64,000 nucleotides of DNA from Flectonema sp. DT1601 (Eukaryota; Euglenozoa; Diplonemea; Diplonemida; Diplonemidae), in NCBI GenBank assembly GCA_964019425.1, contig OZ025810.1, positions 434,001 through 498,000 of the forward strand. Reading direction: 5' to 3'. The position numbers were made by a program, and so were the translations under genes. The notes beneath the pieces are model-generated. The model saw only the letters and a list, made by a program, of their open reading frames with translations, was not told where the DNA came from and did no database searches. Of this stretch, positions 45,305 to 54,763 are shown in pieces; position 1 is the stretch's first letter, and every line of letters starts with the position of its first letter.

Positions 45305-46474
45305 TTAAGCAACTGCAGCCACGCGGAGGTAATCGGTCACTAATCGGAGTCCCTCTACACAGGCTTCAGAAGCCTTTAGGTCTTCGTCATTTAAAGCTCT
45401 CTTACAACTATTGATTGCAGTAGGATAAATCTTAAGTATCGGATCGTTCTTTTTAAGATATTGTTCGAGGAGACTACCGACCGATGAGGATGAGTGGAGC
45501 ATCTGTGATAACATTTTCTTGTGAGTCCCTTCCGGTGCTCGTTTTAATCCAGTTGGAGTAATCCCGTCATGCAAGGCTATTTGATGAAGCTCCGCCTGAG
45601 CTGATCCAATTTGAGTTGTCCATAAAAGGTGTTGAATGTCTCTCCACGCTGATGACTTGTCTTCTTTTCGTGAGATGTATTCAAGTGTGCGAGTGACTTC
45701 TTCACGTTGACGTGGGACGGCGTTTGCTACTACGAAGTCGTGAAAATAGTTTGCCGCACCTTCCACATCTCCATCCTCAATAGCATTTCTAGCTAAACTA
45801 TAATAAAATGGGGAAAATCCTCGAACTGCTGAAACTACCATCGCAGCATTGGCGGCTCTTTGATCAAAATGAGGCGGCATATTGTATGTCCTACGAGCCA
45901 TATCCATTAAGAAGAATCTCGCGTAATCCGATCCAACGTAGCGGAGTAATTCCATATCATCATCGTCTACTTTAGTAGGGAGGATACCTGGAGGCATAGG
46001 AGGGATTAGCGTTGGGTAGATTCCTTTGTCATCAACTTGTCCTCTGGAGATCATTAACTCGCTCAGAACATGGAAACCCATTTGGGCTATCCTTTCCGAG
46101 GTTTTTTCTTCCATTTTTTGATCCTCACCAGGAGTCATTAATTGATACATCATCGCACAGTCAGGGACTTCATCGAACTTCTTTACTGTCTCAGTTACAG
46201 AATCTAATTCATGCGCAAGTTCGATTCCGGCGACACACACCATTGCACCAGGATCACCTCCTTGTGCTCTAACCATAAGCAGGTCCATTCCTTCTTCGTT
46301 TATCTTCGACTCTTGAATTCCAATTGCTATCATTAATCCACTTGCTAAGGTAGCAAATGTTCCTCCGCAGAGGCAAAGCATTCCTCCTACTGAGGCTTCA
46401 CATTCTGATTTCTTTTCCTTGTAAAGGTAACCTGCACCGAGTCCCGTCCCAGTGAACCCAACCTTTCGCAGCAT
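45305..46474 (-). CDS. Conserved-looking protein of unknown function, possibly mitochondrial
   Basis: 389 residues starting MLRKVGFTGTGLGAGYLY, a basic glycine-rich N-terminus like a mitochondrial presequence. One hydrophobic Cys/Gly-rich segment follows (~30-53, GGMLCLCGGTFATLASGL). The remainder is mostly helical, with acidic patches and a Pro stretch (PTLIPPMPPGILPT). The C-terminal half has pairs of helices (FYYSLARNAIEDGDVEGAAN) that resemble TPR/PPR-like units. I recognise no family. An acceptor-like ATTACCACAG lies about 40 bases before the ATG. Confidence 0.75.
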   Translation of the reverse strand: MLRKVGFTGTGLGAGYLYKEKKSECEASVGGMLCLCGGTFATLASGLMIAIGIQESKINEEGMDLLMVRAQGGDPGAMVCVAGIELAHELDSVTETVKKFDEVPDCAMMYQLMTPGEDQKMEEKTSERIAQMGFHVLSELMISRGQVDDKGIYPTLIPPMPPGILPTKVDDDDMELLRYVGSDYARFFLMDMARRTYNMPPHFDQRAANAAMVVSAVRGFSPFYYSLARNAIEDGDVEGAANYFHDFVVANAVPRQREEVTRTLEYISRKEDKSSAWRDIQHLLWTTQIGSAQAELHQIALHDGITPTGLKRAPEGTHKKMLSQMLHSSSSVGSLLEQYLKKNDPILKIYPTAINSCKRALNDEDLKASEACVEGLRLVTDYLRVAAVA

Positions 46475-47643
46475 ATTAACTTATTGATGCTTACGAAAGC
46501 AAAATTTGTCTACTGTGGTAATGAATTATTGTTATTTTTTTTTTTTGATACGAAAAAAAAAAGAAAAATCAAAAACTAATAATCACTTGTGGTAGGGGAG
46601 GGGGGAAATCTAAAAAATATATGAAAAATACACGGTTTGACCACTGCGGTCAAAGGTGGAGGTTATTAAATCTAAGTGGGTATAACGGGAGGGGTATATG
46701 GGAAAAAAAAAAAACAACACCAAACAAACCTCTGATTATTAGAATTCAGTACACATCAGGCTTTCACGTTTTTTTTTTTTTTTTTTTTTTTTTTGTTTCA
46801 TCAACATTTTAGCGATCCGTAACAAATGCAAAACGCTGACTTGAGTTGTCCTCTTGATTTTGAAAAAAAAAAAAAAAAAAAAAGTATGCAGCTACTACAA
46901 CCTAGATCTGCACTCATCCACGTTCCAGAAAGGCTCACGCCAATTCCTTCGCGGCATGGCCGGCTTTTGAATACCTGACCTCGGCCTATTATGGGTAGTA
47001 TCCATGCCACAAATAATGACGTGTGATGAGTCAAAAAACGATCATCAAATCTGATATCTTGGGACCAAAACATCCACCGTTGTCACCCCACTAAACGTGG
47101 GAGATGGGGGATCGTAAAACAGCTTTAATATCTATATCTGTAGCACGATATTCTTTTGGACTTGTTCTCATATTTGATGGCGTCCGAGAAACGTGAAAAT
47201 TAACTTTAAGGAAGTCAGTCTGATTGCGTCAAAAGAAAATATATGAACAGGAACTGTGTTTGGGGAAGTCCTCACAGTCGTCTATATTATTAGTAGTAGC
47301 TTCAACTTCCTCGATTTATCTAAACTTAAAAAAAAAAAAAAAAATTATATTGCTTTCGCTTTGTAACGTAACACTCGCTTGTTATATTAAAAAAGAAGCG
47401 AATTTTTAAAAAAGATTAACAAAAAAAAATGATTTTTGTTAGCCAGCAGGTACATTCAACGCCGAGACACACGATTACTTTTTTTTTTTTTTTAAATAAT
47501 CTTTTTTTTCCCCCTTCTGTTTTTTTTTTTTTATTGTATTATTTTGTTTCCTCGTCACCCAATTGGAAACAAATAATCAACTAATGTATAGATGACGGCT
47601 GCGAAAGAACGAAACAGCCCACTCGCAGTCTTTTTCCATTTCG

Positions 47644-47674
<31 letters not shown>

Positions 47675-47873
47675 ACGAAAAATACTAACTATGATGCACT
47701 CTAAAGTGACATCAAGAGAACCCACACAATCTATCGTCCTGGCAGAAAAAAGATGTGAGGTTCACTACTGGACTAAAAAAAACACGTGTTCAATTTATTC
47801 GCAAAGATCTACTTCATGGTGGATGACAGCAGTGCGTAGGGCAACAGATATCCAAATTCGTAGAGAATTATGA
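46475..47873. other. Non-coding spacer with T and A runs
   Basis: About 1.4 kb with a 26-base T run near 46769-46794, A/T runs of 12-27 bases and one 5-bp hairpin (CCCACTAAACGTGGG near 47082). A minus-strand open frame (46801-47073) has ordinary composition for ~60 residues but no start, acceptor or homology, so I do not call it. Confidence 0.55.
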
Positions 47874-48929
47874 CTATTTCCATCCTGACCGCACTCGACT
47901 AGCAGAAGGAGGTGTATGCTGTCTACTGGGTCGGTACAATGATGATCTGTTGGGACTAAACACTTTTCTCCTTTGAGGGGTTCGTTTCTGAGGAGATGTA
48001 AGCAGTCGTCGTGGACCTATAGACCGGTCCGTACGTCGTTTATTGGTTGCAAGTGCATCAAGATAACGAGAAGACTCATTAAGTTGATTTGATAATTTGT
48101 CAACTAAAATAGTTGTCGTGGGAGGTGTTGTCACTCCACTCTGATAACCAATAACAGGTGGCCTTGCAGGGGTTGACCTCTGCGGAATGGGTGGAGGTTC
48201 ACTTGGTAGAGGTGGAGGCAAAGGTTCAGGCGCCATCGTATAAACATCAGTAAGATCTCTTCTTAATGTCTCAATTGTTTGTTCTGCCAGGTTAAGACTG
48301 TGTCTGAGGTCTTCAGACTGAGTTTTTCCATCCAACATTTCCATCATCTGCCTGTCTTTTGTTTTTTGTAATTCCTCACGAAGATGAGTGAGCTCCAAGT
48401 GATGCGTGTCTCTAAGACGTTTCATAATTTCATCGTGAGCATTACGAGTCAACAACGCTCTGTCATTAGTTAGTGTTGAAGGTCGACAATTAACCTTTGG
48501 CATAATTGGTTGTCCCTCTTCAAGTTCATAAGTGGGTAACATGTTAGCTGGGTCTCTAACATTGAAAACACCAGGTATTGTTCTTACAAAGTCAAGTGTC
48601 GATGAAGTTTGTAGAAGCCTGTCGTACTTTGTGAGTGGGCTCATCAATTCGAGGAGGTGTTCTTCGTGAACACATATTTTGCTTATTTTACTTATGAGTA
48701 CTATTCGACCGAGTGAACTTTCTAAGTCGCTTTCAAACGTTGCTTTGTCTACTAAAATTATAACTCTTTTCTGCTTCGACGACGAATCCTTTCCCGAAAC
48801 CTGAAAGAAATGAACACACGCTGCGGCCAAGGTGTACTGCCCTGTTGCCAAATACATTACCTGGAGTGCGATGCGCTGAGACCTCGGTTTAGAAGTCAGC
48901 GTCCCCGCAAGGGGACCCATTGCCTGCAT
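47874..48929 (-). CDS. PH-like plus coiled-coil protein with proline-rich and basic tail
   Basis: The open frame gives 351 residues, but positions 48801-48860 (60 nt) begin GTAATG and end TTTCTTTCAG and look like an intron whose length keeps the frame. Removing it gives 331 residues and joins QRIALQ to VSGKDSSSKQKR, making a smooth PH-like N-terminal region (~1-110). A coiled coil follows (~145-215), then a Pro-rich stretch (PEPLPPPLPSEPPPIPQ) and an Arg/Ser-rich tail with repeated SP/TP motifs (SPQKRTPQRR). The tail suits SH3-domain and microtubule binding and CDK-type phosphorylation. Family unknown. Confidence 0.75.
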   Translation of the reverse strand: MQAMGPLAGTLTSKPRSQRIALQVMYLATGQYTLAAACVHFFQVSGKDSSSKQKRVIILVDKATFESDLESSLGRIVLISKISKICVHEEHLLELMSPLTKYDRLLQTSSTLDFVRTIPGVFNVRDPANMLPTYELEEGQPIMPKVNCRPSTLTNDRALLTRNAHDEIMKRLRDTHHLELTHLREELQKTKDRQMMEMLDGKTQSEDLRHSLNLAEQTIETLRRDLTDVYTMAPEPLPPPLPSEPPPIPQRSTPARPPVIGYQSGVTTPPTTTILVDKLSNQLNESSRYLDALATNKRRTDRSIGPRRLLTSPQKRTPQRRKVFSPNRSSLYRPSRQHTPPSASRVRSGWK

Positions 48930-49696
48930 TAGAATCTACCCCACTTGGTGTGAAGCCTTGTTCCCCCCTCCTGTTATAAGAATGTTATAAAAGTACTAAC
49001 ACAAATATACTCATGTGATATGCTTACAGTACGATGTTATCTTTTACGCTCATGTGTCTTAGGCTGATTAAAATAACAAGTGAAAGCAAACTGATACCCT
49101 CTGAATCACATTGGCAAACACGTCCCTGTTGTTGGCCGCAGCAGCAGCAGCAACGAAAGGAGGTTCTGTTACCCTATTAAGTGATTTCTATTTTTCTTTT
49201 CCCTGATCTGTTTTTTTTTTTTTTTTTTTTTTTTTGAATATTTCTTTTCTTACATTTGCATAGTAACAGGAAATATCGTTCATAATAGTTTCCATCCTAA
49301 ACACCAGAGAGACACCAGAGGGTACATACTTTTTGTGATGAGAACAATAATACAGAATACCCGATTCCTTCCCACCCTTTCTTATTCTTGTGATATTTCT
49401 CTTTGAAGAATTACTTACACAGATCAACAGAAGCTCGTATAATTTATTTATTCGCAGACAGCAATACTGCACGCATAGGGAAATAGATAACATTTGATTA
49501 TAAACGGCTTCTTATTATAGTTTCCTCTCCGACATGGTCGGATGCAAAAAAAAAAAAAAAAAAAAAAAGTAACTACAGCAGCAGCTGTGGCGAATCCTAC
49601 TACATAGTCGGATGAAAAAAAAAAAAAAAATTGATTTTTTCGGAGACTTTTTTTTTTTGTCGGATTGCTTTGACAGTTAAAAACCGAAATATAAAT
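48930..49696. other. Non-coding spacer
   Basis: About 770 bp, including a 25-base T run (49211-49235), A runs and three occurrences of GTCGGAT near 49534, 49608 and 49662, each beside an A or T run. No gene was recognised. Confidence 0.55.
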
Positions 49697-50116
49697 TTAC
49701 TCTGAGAAATATTTAGTTTTCATTACTTTTGATGATAACTCCGTACAGTATTCGACCAGCAATTGCATGCTCATAAACGACAGGTTCCGCGGGAAGAGCA
49801 TCATTCCCTCAAGACCGGAACCGACCTCATCAGCTTCTGCTACTACTGCTGTGTGACCTTCACCAGTTGCTGCAAGCTCTCCAAAAATGCTTGATGTTCC
49901 GACAGGTAACACCGATCTTGAAAGGTGTCTTGGTAATTGATTACTTGCTATGACTGTTTAATTTTTTTATTTTTTTTTTTTTTTTTAACTTCAAATTTTC
50001 AGATTAGTACATTAAAAAAAAACATCAAAAAAAAAAAAAATACTAAATATTATCATACAAGAAACCGGGCGATGTCTCGCCGCGTGCATAGCGCTTCTCA
50101 TTCCAAACCGCAACAT
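49697..50116 (-). CDS. Mini-gene A of a four-member paralogous array
   Basis: Exon 1 is 50059-50116 (58 nt) and exon 2 is 49697-49953, giving 104 residues. The intron has donor GTATGA, acceptor TTAAACAG and phase 1. The N-terminus MLRFGMRSAMHAARHRP is basic and amphipathic with no acidic residue, as in a mitochondrial presequence. It is followed by the shared core NQLPRHLSRSVLP and then a private acidic tail (GLEGMMLFPRNLS, LLVEYCTELSSKVMKTKY). An acceptor TTCTGCAACAG precedes the ATG by 10 bases. Mitochondrial import is inferred; the function is unknown and I recognise no family. It is the longest and most diverged in the tail of the four. Confidence 0.75.
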
Positions 50117-50764
50117 CGTGTTGCAACCTGTTGCAGAAATATCTAAATAAAACAATAAGTAATTATAAACTAATGATACAGTTCCTACAACTGTCTTTTT
50201 ACTGAAAGGAACACTGTCAGCGGGGGGTAAACAAATGATTACAAAATATTCTCTGTAGGGAACTTGAAAATCAAAAATAAAACAGAAGCGAAGCGATTAC
50301 ACATTCGACCAGGTACAGTCTGCTTGATGAGTAAAGCCAATGCATTGATGATCAACAAATAGAAATGAATATTATTTCTTCTTTTTTTTAAAAAAAAAAA
50401 AAAAAAAAAAAAGATCGTAAAGTGTTTTCCTTTGCATAAGAAAAAAAAACAACAACAACAACACAGGTCTTCTATAAATGCTCCCCCTTTTTTTTTTCGG
50501 AAACCTCTTCAAAATAACAACTAAATAAGAAAGACGCTACACTTACTATAGATCTTCTTCGTTGCGAGTAGCTGACCTGACTGCAAAGAGTACCTCTCGC
50601 TCAGATCAATCAGTTCAGAAATCAAAGGTGTGCTATATATAAGTCTCACAGACCCACACACCCATTTCACTCTTTGATAAAATCGAAATACACGGCCACT
50701 TGTTCATATCAATGTAACACGCCGTTGCCGAATAAGGGGGGAATGGAGGGAAAAATAATCTTTT
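50117..50764. other. Spacer between mini-genes A and B
   Basis: About 650 bp, A-rich, with a ~22-base A run near 50392 and an (AAC)n stretch near 50450. Nothing coding was seen. Confidence 0.55.
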
Positions 50765-51105
50765 TTAATTTTTTTTCATACTATGAGGAAATGACAAGCT
50801 TATTACGCCAAGCCTAGTCAAACACAAGATAAGCGATTCGATTTCTGATACAACTGCCGTGTCTAGCTCAGCAACTCCTGCAGACTTCTCACAAACAACT
50901 AATGATCCGAATGATGTAGTACCACACGCTGGTAGCACCGATCGTGAAAGGTGTCTAGGGAGCTGGTTAGCTCCGACGTCTGTTTGGTTGTTAATTTTTG
51001 ATTTAGACTAACAATCGTCTCTACCAAATGTTATAAAAATGACATACGCATAGAAGGAGCCCTAAAAGCCGCGCGCATCGCGGTACGCGCTCCGAATCTC
51101 ATCAT
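50765..51105 (-). CDS. Mini-gene B of the paralogous array
   Basis: Exon 1 is 51048-51105 (58 nt) and exon 2 is 50765-50979, giving 90 residues. The donor is GTATGT and the acceptor AACCAAACAG, phase 1, at exactly the same codon position as in the sisters. The protein starts MMRFGARTAMRAAFRAPS, carries ANQLPRHLSRSVLP, then TSFGSLVV and a tail with LILCLTRLGVISLSFP, ending in a short Lys tail encoded by an A run. Exon 2 is easily missed because it has no start codon. Only the first ~45 residues align well with the sisters; function unknown. Confidence 0.72.
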
Positions 51106-51503
51106 CTTGTTTTCCTATTTGATAAAATAATACATTGTTGGTTTTATTTAACAAATGAATTCCCCAAGTAAATACGATACGTTGGAGTTATTGGATACCC
51201 GATCCCTCCATTTGGCTATTCTTTTTCTTTTTTTTTTTCTCGCATTGATTACCCCCTTTAAAAAGATTTATTCTTTTTTTTTTTTTTTTTATTGTTATTT
51301 TGACTACTAGTATGATTAAAAAAAAAAAACACTTCAATAAAATCCCTGCCTTTTTTCTATTTTTTTTTTTCTTCTTTTTTTCTGTTTTTTCTCTGAAGGA
51401 TAACCGAACGTGCGAGCACAGCAGTGGTCTCGTGTGTTGGTTGCTTCAAGAGTATAAAATAATATTAAAATACAGTATATTTTCCCAAATCACAATAATG
51501 CAA
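51106..51503. other. Spacer between mini-genes B and C
   Basis: About 400 bp of T- and A-run DNA with no gene recognised. It carries the 3' region of gene C and the presumed acceptor of gene B. Confidence 0.5.
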
Positions 51504-51864
51504 TTAGCAGAAGGATTTCTCCGCCGTCCAAGACACAGCAACGCTATCCCCACGTAATAAAATCATCAACTGCTGCAATTCGTGGTTAAGACCTTCCATT
51601 GATGCGCTAACCTCTACGTTTACTAGTTCATCACAAGCAACGATCGAAGACCCGAAAGCCTTCGTGGTACTAGTTGGTAGTACTGATCTTGAGAGATGTC
51701 TCGGAAGCTGGTTAATCCCGATGACTGTTTTCTTTTTTTTTTTGACTGATTCACCAGGAAGGGGAAAAAAAAAAAATAAATAAATAAAAAAAAAAAAAAC
51801 ACATACACTGAGGCGCACTAAAGCGTGCCGCCTTCATTGCGCTTCGTGCCCCGAAACGCAACAT
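51504..51864 (-). CDS. Mini-gene C of the paralogous array
   Basis: Exon 1 is 51807-51864 (58 nt) and exon 2 is 51504-51724, giving 92 residues. The donor is GTATGT and the acceptor AAGAAAACAG, phase 1. The N-terminus MLRFGARSAMKAARFSAPQ is the best presequence-like example, followed by INQLPRHLSRSVLPTST, AFGSSIVA and a private part with LNHELQQLMILL and DSVAVSWTAEKSFC. The frame that continues exon 2 upstream into the intron is poly-Phe and is rejected. It shares the Phe-Gly-Ser-Ser-Ile-Val-Ala block with gene D. Confidence 0.75.
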
Positions 51865-52830
51865 CTTCTTGGTCTGGAAACGGAAATGGAAAATTTTTAA
51901 AAAAGAAAAAAAAAAAAAAAACTTAACAAAATTCTCAGATATTACGCAACGCTGATACAGCTTAAATGGAAAAGCTCAAGACTGACGGGGCATTGTTGTG
52001 AAGAGCTATGAAAGAATATTATTATTATGGTAGCTTTTCATGATTACTCGTCTACTATGAATCAGCGGTAGTGGTCACATCAGTGAGGCAACACTTCCGT
52101 TTCGAATAATTTGATAATAATGACACCAGGGTGTCGGTAGTCAACCGTTTTTTTTTATTAATTTCTTTCTTTTGTACGTCTTTTCCCTTAAAAATACAAA
52201 AAGAAAAAAAAATATTTCTGATACTTGTTACAGTAGATGCTCCCAGGTGATTCTTTTCCTCGCATCTTTTTTTTTTTTTTTTTTCTTTTCCGTTGTCAGG
52301 AATGAAGACGAATTGCAAACATCGTGTCTTCTTGTAACTTGACAAAAATTTACATGATGGTCAGACTTCCAACAGACTGCTACACAATTTTCCAAGTAGG
52401 CACGCCTCAAGCGTAACTTGATACTTCTTGTGTGCCCCTTAACTTAAATTAAATAGATTTTTTTTTCTTTTTTTTCCCCCCCTTTCCTGCTCTATTATTC
52501 CCATTTGAATAAATAACGTTAAGAATCATTCCCACAACGAAGATTTAACATAGACATCAACTCGATATTAGCATAGTGGGGATGCTTGTGCAGATGGGTG
52601 CTCCGAAGATGCTGCGTTGTGGTTTGTTTTTTCAAATCAAATTTGACACCGTTATAAGCATACACGTAGAAGAGAATACACTGTTTAGTGAGGTGTTGTA
52701 CATATGCACTGAAAAAAAACAACAGAAAAAAAAAAAGAGCGGAAAATAGAAATTTTAATTTGCTAAAAAAAAAAAAAGAAAAACGACAACCAAAAGTTTC
52801 ATTGGTCACAGCACACCCAAAATGCATTCC
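51865..52830. other. Spacer between mini-genes C and D
   Basis: Nearly 1 kb of low-complexity DNA. I looked for a fifth or decayed copy of the array and found no NQLPRHLS-like or MLRFGAR-like reading on the minus strand. Confidence 0.5.
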
Positions 52831-53325
52831 TCAGTGGTGTTTACTAGTGGTTGCGACTATTGTCTTGTATGCTAGTGTCAAGGTACTGCTTTAAGTTGGG
52901 TTGCCGAATTTGTTATTTCAGTGTAGAATGGGAGGGGTAATAGAAGTAGGCAAACGTAATTAGCCGTCTTAAGTTTTTTCATTTCACACAAAAAAAGAAG
53001 AAAGAAAAAAAACTTTTTTTTGACACTAGTAATAACTACATACCAACCCTCAGTAGCAAGCATCGCAATCGCTGCTTCAATGTCAGCAAAGATGCATTTT
53101 GAGCTTTCAGCTGGACCTCCTGCAACAATAGACGATCCAAATACAGTCGTTGAAAGTGGCTGAACAGCTCTGCTCAGGTGACGAGGAAGCTGGTTGTTAG
53201 CGATAACTGTTTTTTTGTGTGTGTGTTGTTGGTTAAATTAGAGAAAAAGCTTTACAAGTTCACATACAGATGGATGGGCTTGCTCTTGCAGCCCTCATAC
53301 ATCCCCTAGCACCGAAGCGCAACAT
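52831..53325 (-). CDS. Mini-gene D of the paralogous array
   Basis: Exon 1 is 53268-53325 (58 nt) and exon 2 is 53044-53206. A third exon, 52831-52885, is inferred from donor GTATGT at 53043 and acceptor TTAAAGCAG. The three-exon model is in frame, 91 residues, close to sisters B and C. The N-terminus is MLRFGARGCMRAARASPS, then NNQLPRHLSRAVQP, FGSSIVA, AAIAMLATEG and the exon-3 tail CTLTLAYKTIVATTSKHH. This tail resembles the Ser/Val strand near the end of gene C, which supports exon 3. It is the first gene of the array in transcription order, about 320 bp after the histidine phosphatase gene. Confidence 0.7.
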
Positions 53326-53647
53326 ATTACCAGACTCTGAAAGGGGAAAAAAAAAATAATAATAATAAAAAAACACCTTCTCTACGATAAATTAACAAAA
53401 AAAAAAAAAAGAGGTTTATGTTTGCCTGCACATTTTTTTATTTTTTTTTTTTGGATATAAAAAAAGCCAACAAAAGGCGTGCGGGATATGTTCACCCCCT
53501 ATAACGTTTTTTTTTTTTTTTCCCTTAAATTTACGAAACTAAGAGTTTAGAAACCTCCTTCTCGTAGGTTGGTCCCGACATAATCAAATAATATTGTTTT
53601 CACAGCATCTTTGAGTATGACTGCTTTGTTTTTTTTTTTTTTTTTTT
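53326..53647. other. Spacer upstream of mini-gene D
   Basis: About 320 bp with several T and A runs; it serves as 3' region of the phosphatase gene. No gene was seen. Confidence 0.5.
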
Positions 53648-54448
53648 TTATTTTATAGAACCCCCTCTCAAAGTTGAGGGGAAGTTTATCACCCTTTGTG
53701 ATTCCTTTGTTAGATTATATTGATTATCAGGTGTTCTATTAAGTACAACCATACCGCAGTTTGGCGGATTTGACATCTTTTCAAAGTCAGATACCGACAT
53801 CCAAAGCCATCTCATTAGGAAGCATCGCAAAGCTAAACCATGAGTGACTAGGACTAAAGTAGTGTTGGGAGGGTAATTTGAAGTGTTCATTTCTGACTCA
53901 ATTAGGTCAGCTACCCTGTTGTGAACATCAAGTCCTGATTCACCTTCACGAAATCTCCAAAATACTCTTCCGTAAAGCTGTCGTACTCCAAATAAATAAT
54001 TCATTGTTCGCTGGTTAAGAAAATTTCCGAATTGCTGTTCACGAATTCTTGGATCTTCCGTTGCGCCAATAATATTGGCGTCCTTTCCCATTCCTCTTCG
54101 GACACCGAGATATGTTTGTTTTGTTCGTATGTATGGTGATACTATAAATCTTACAGGATTGTTACCTACGAGTTGTCGTAGTTTGTTTCCAAGTTTAACG
54201 CTATCAGTGTGTCCTCTTTGTGTTAAGGGTATCCTCCAGTCTGGTACTTGTCCGTAGACTTCTCCGTTAGCATTTGCTGTAGACTGCGCATGTCTTAAGA
54301 GGACAATTCTCTGTACATTTCCGTTATTATCGAATCTCAGTGGATCACTCCAAAGTGGTGTAGTGTTTGGTGCTATCGCGTATTCGGTTCCACCACATCG
54401 TCGCCTAGCAATTTCAACAACGCCCCGCCATGCTTCGGCAGCCGCCAT
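53648..54448 (-). CDS. Histidine phosphatase (phosphoglycerate mutase-like, DET1/AT74 type)
   Basis: 266 residues from MAAAEAWRGVVEIARRRC. I chose ATG 54448 because acceptor ATATCACACAG lies 11 bases upstream. The branch-1 histidine phosphatase core is complete: RIVLLRHAQST with the phospho-accepting His, SPYIRTKQTYLGV with the phosphate-binding Arg, REQQFGNF with the proton-donor Glu, and LVTHGLALRCFLMRW with the second His. The EGESGLDVHNRV and NPPNCG segments point to the plant AT74/yeast Det1 subgroup, not glycolytic mutase. The usual RHGE is RHAQ here. Substrate unknown. The basic N-terminus may target mitochondria. Confidence 0.88.
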   Translation of the reverse strand: MAAAEAWRGVVEIARRRCGGTEYAIAPNTTPLWSDPLRFDNNGNVQRIVLLRHAQSTANANGEVYGQVPDWRIPLTQRGHTDSVKLGNKLRQLVGNNPVRFIVSPYIRTKQTYLGVRRGMGKDANIIGATEDPRIREQQFGNFLNQRTMNYLFGVRQLYGRVFWRFREGESGLDVHNRVADLIESEMNTSNYPPNTTLVLVTHGLALRCFLMRWLWMSVSDFEKMSNPPNCGMVVLNRTPDNQYNLTKESQRVINFPSTLRGGSIK

Positions 54449-54763
54449 AACATATTGTGTCTGTGTGATATCAAAAGTTTTAATAAAGAGATTACTTCCC
54501 AACAAGAGTCACAATTACCTGACCTGTGTAGTACCAAGATAGAATAGTTGCCCCGCATTGTCGTGGGTAAGTCACGTACAGACTTTATGGCAACTATTCA
54601 AAACAAAACTAAAGACTGAACACATAAAAGCGGCGCAAGTCACGCGCAGGAAATTCACATTACAAAGTATCAACGAACACTATTCAAACGTTAAGAAATC
54701 TGTAAGATAGAAGGTCACAGATAGTAAACAAAACATGAGTGAGAAGGGCATAAAAACACAAAA

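Noticed and set aside
46960-47020. U2 snRNA-like string (CTCGGCCT ... GTAGTAT)
   Set aside because: The diagnostic GGCTAAGATCAAG and Sm site are missing, so the resemblance is too short.
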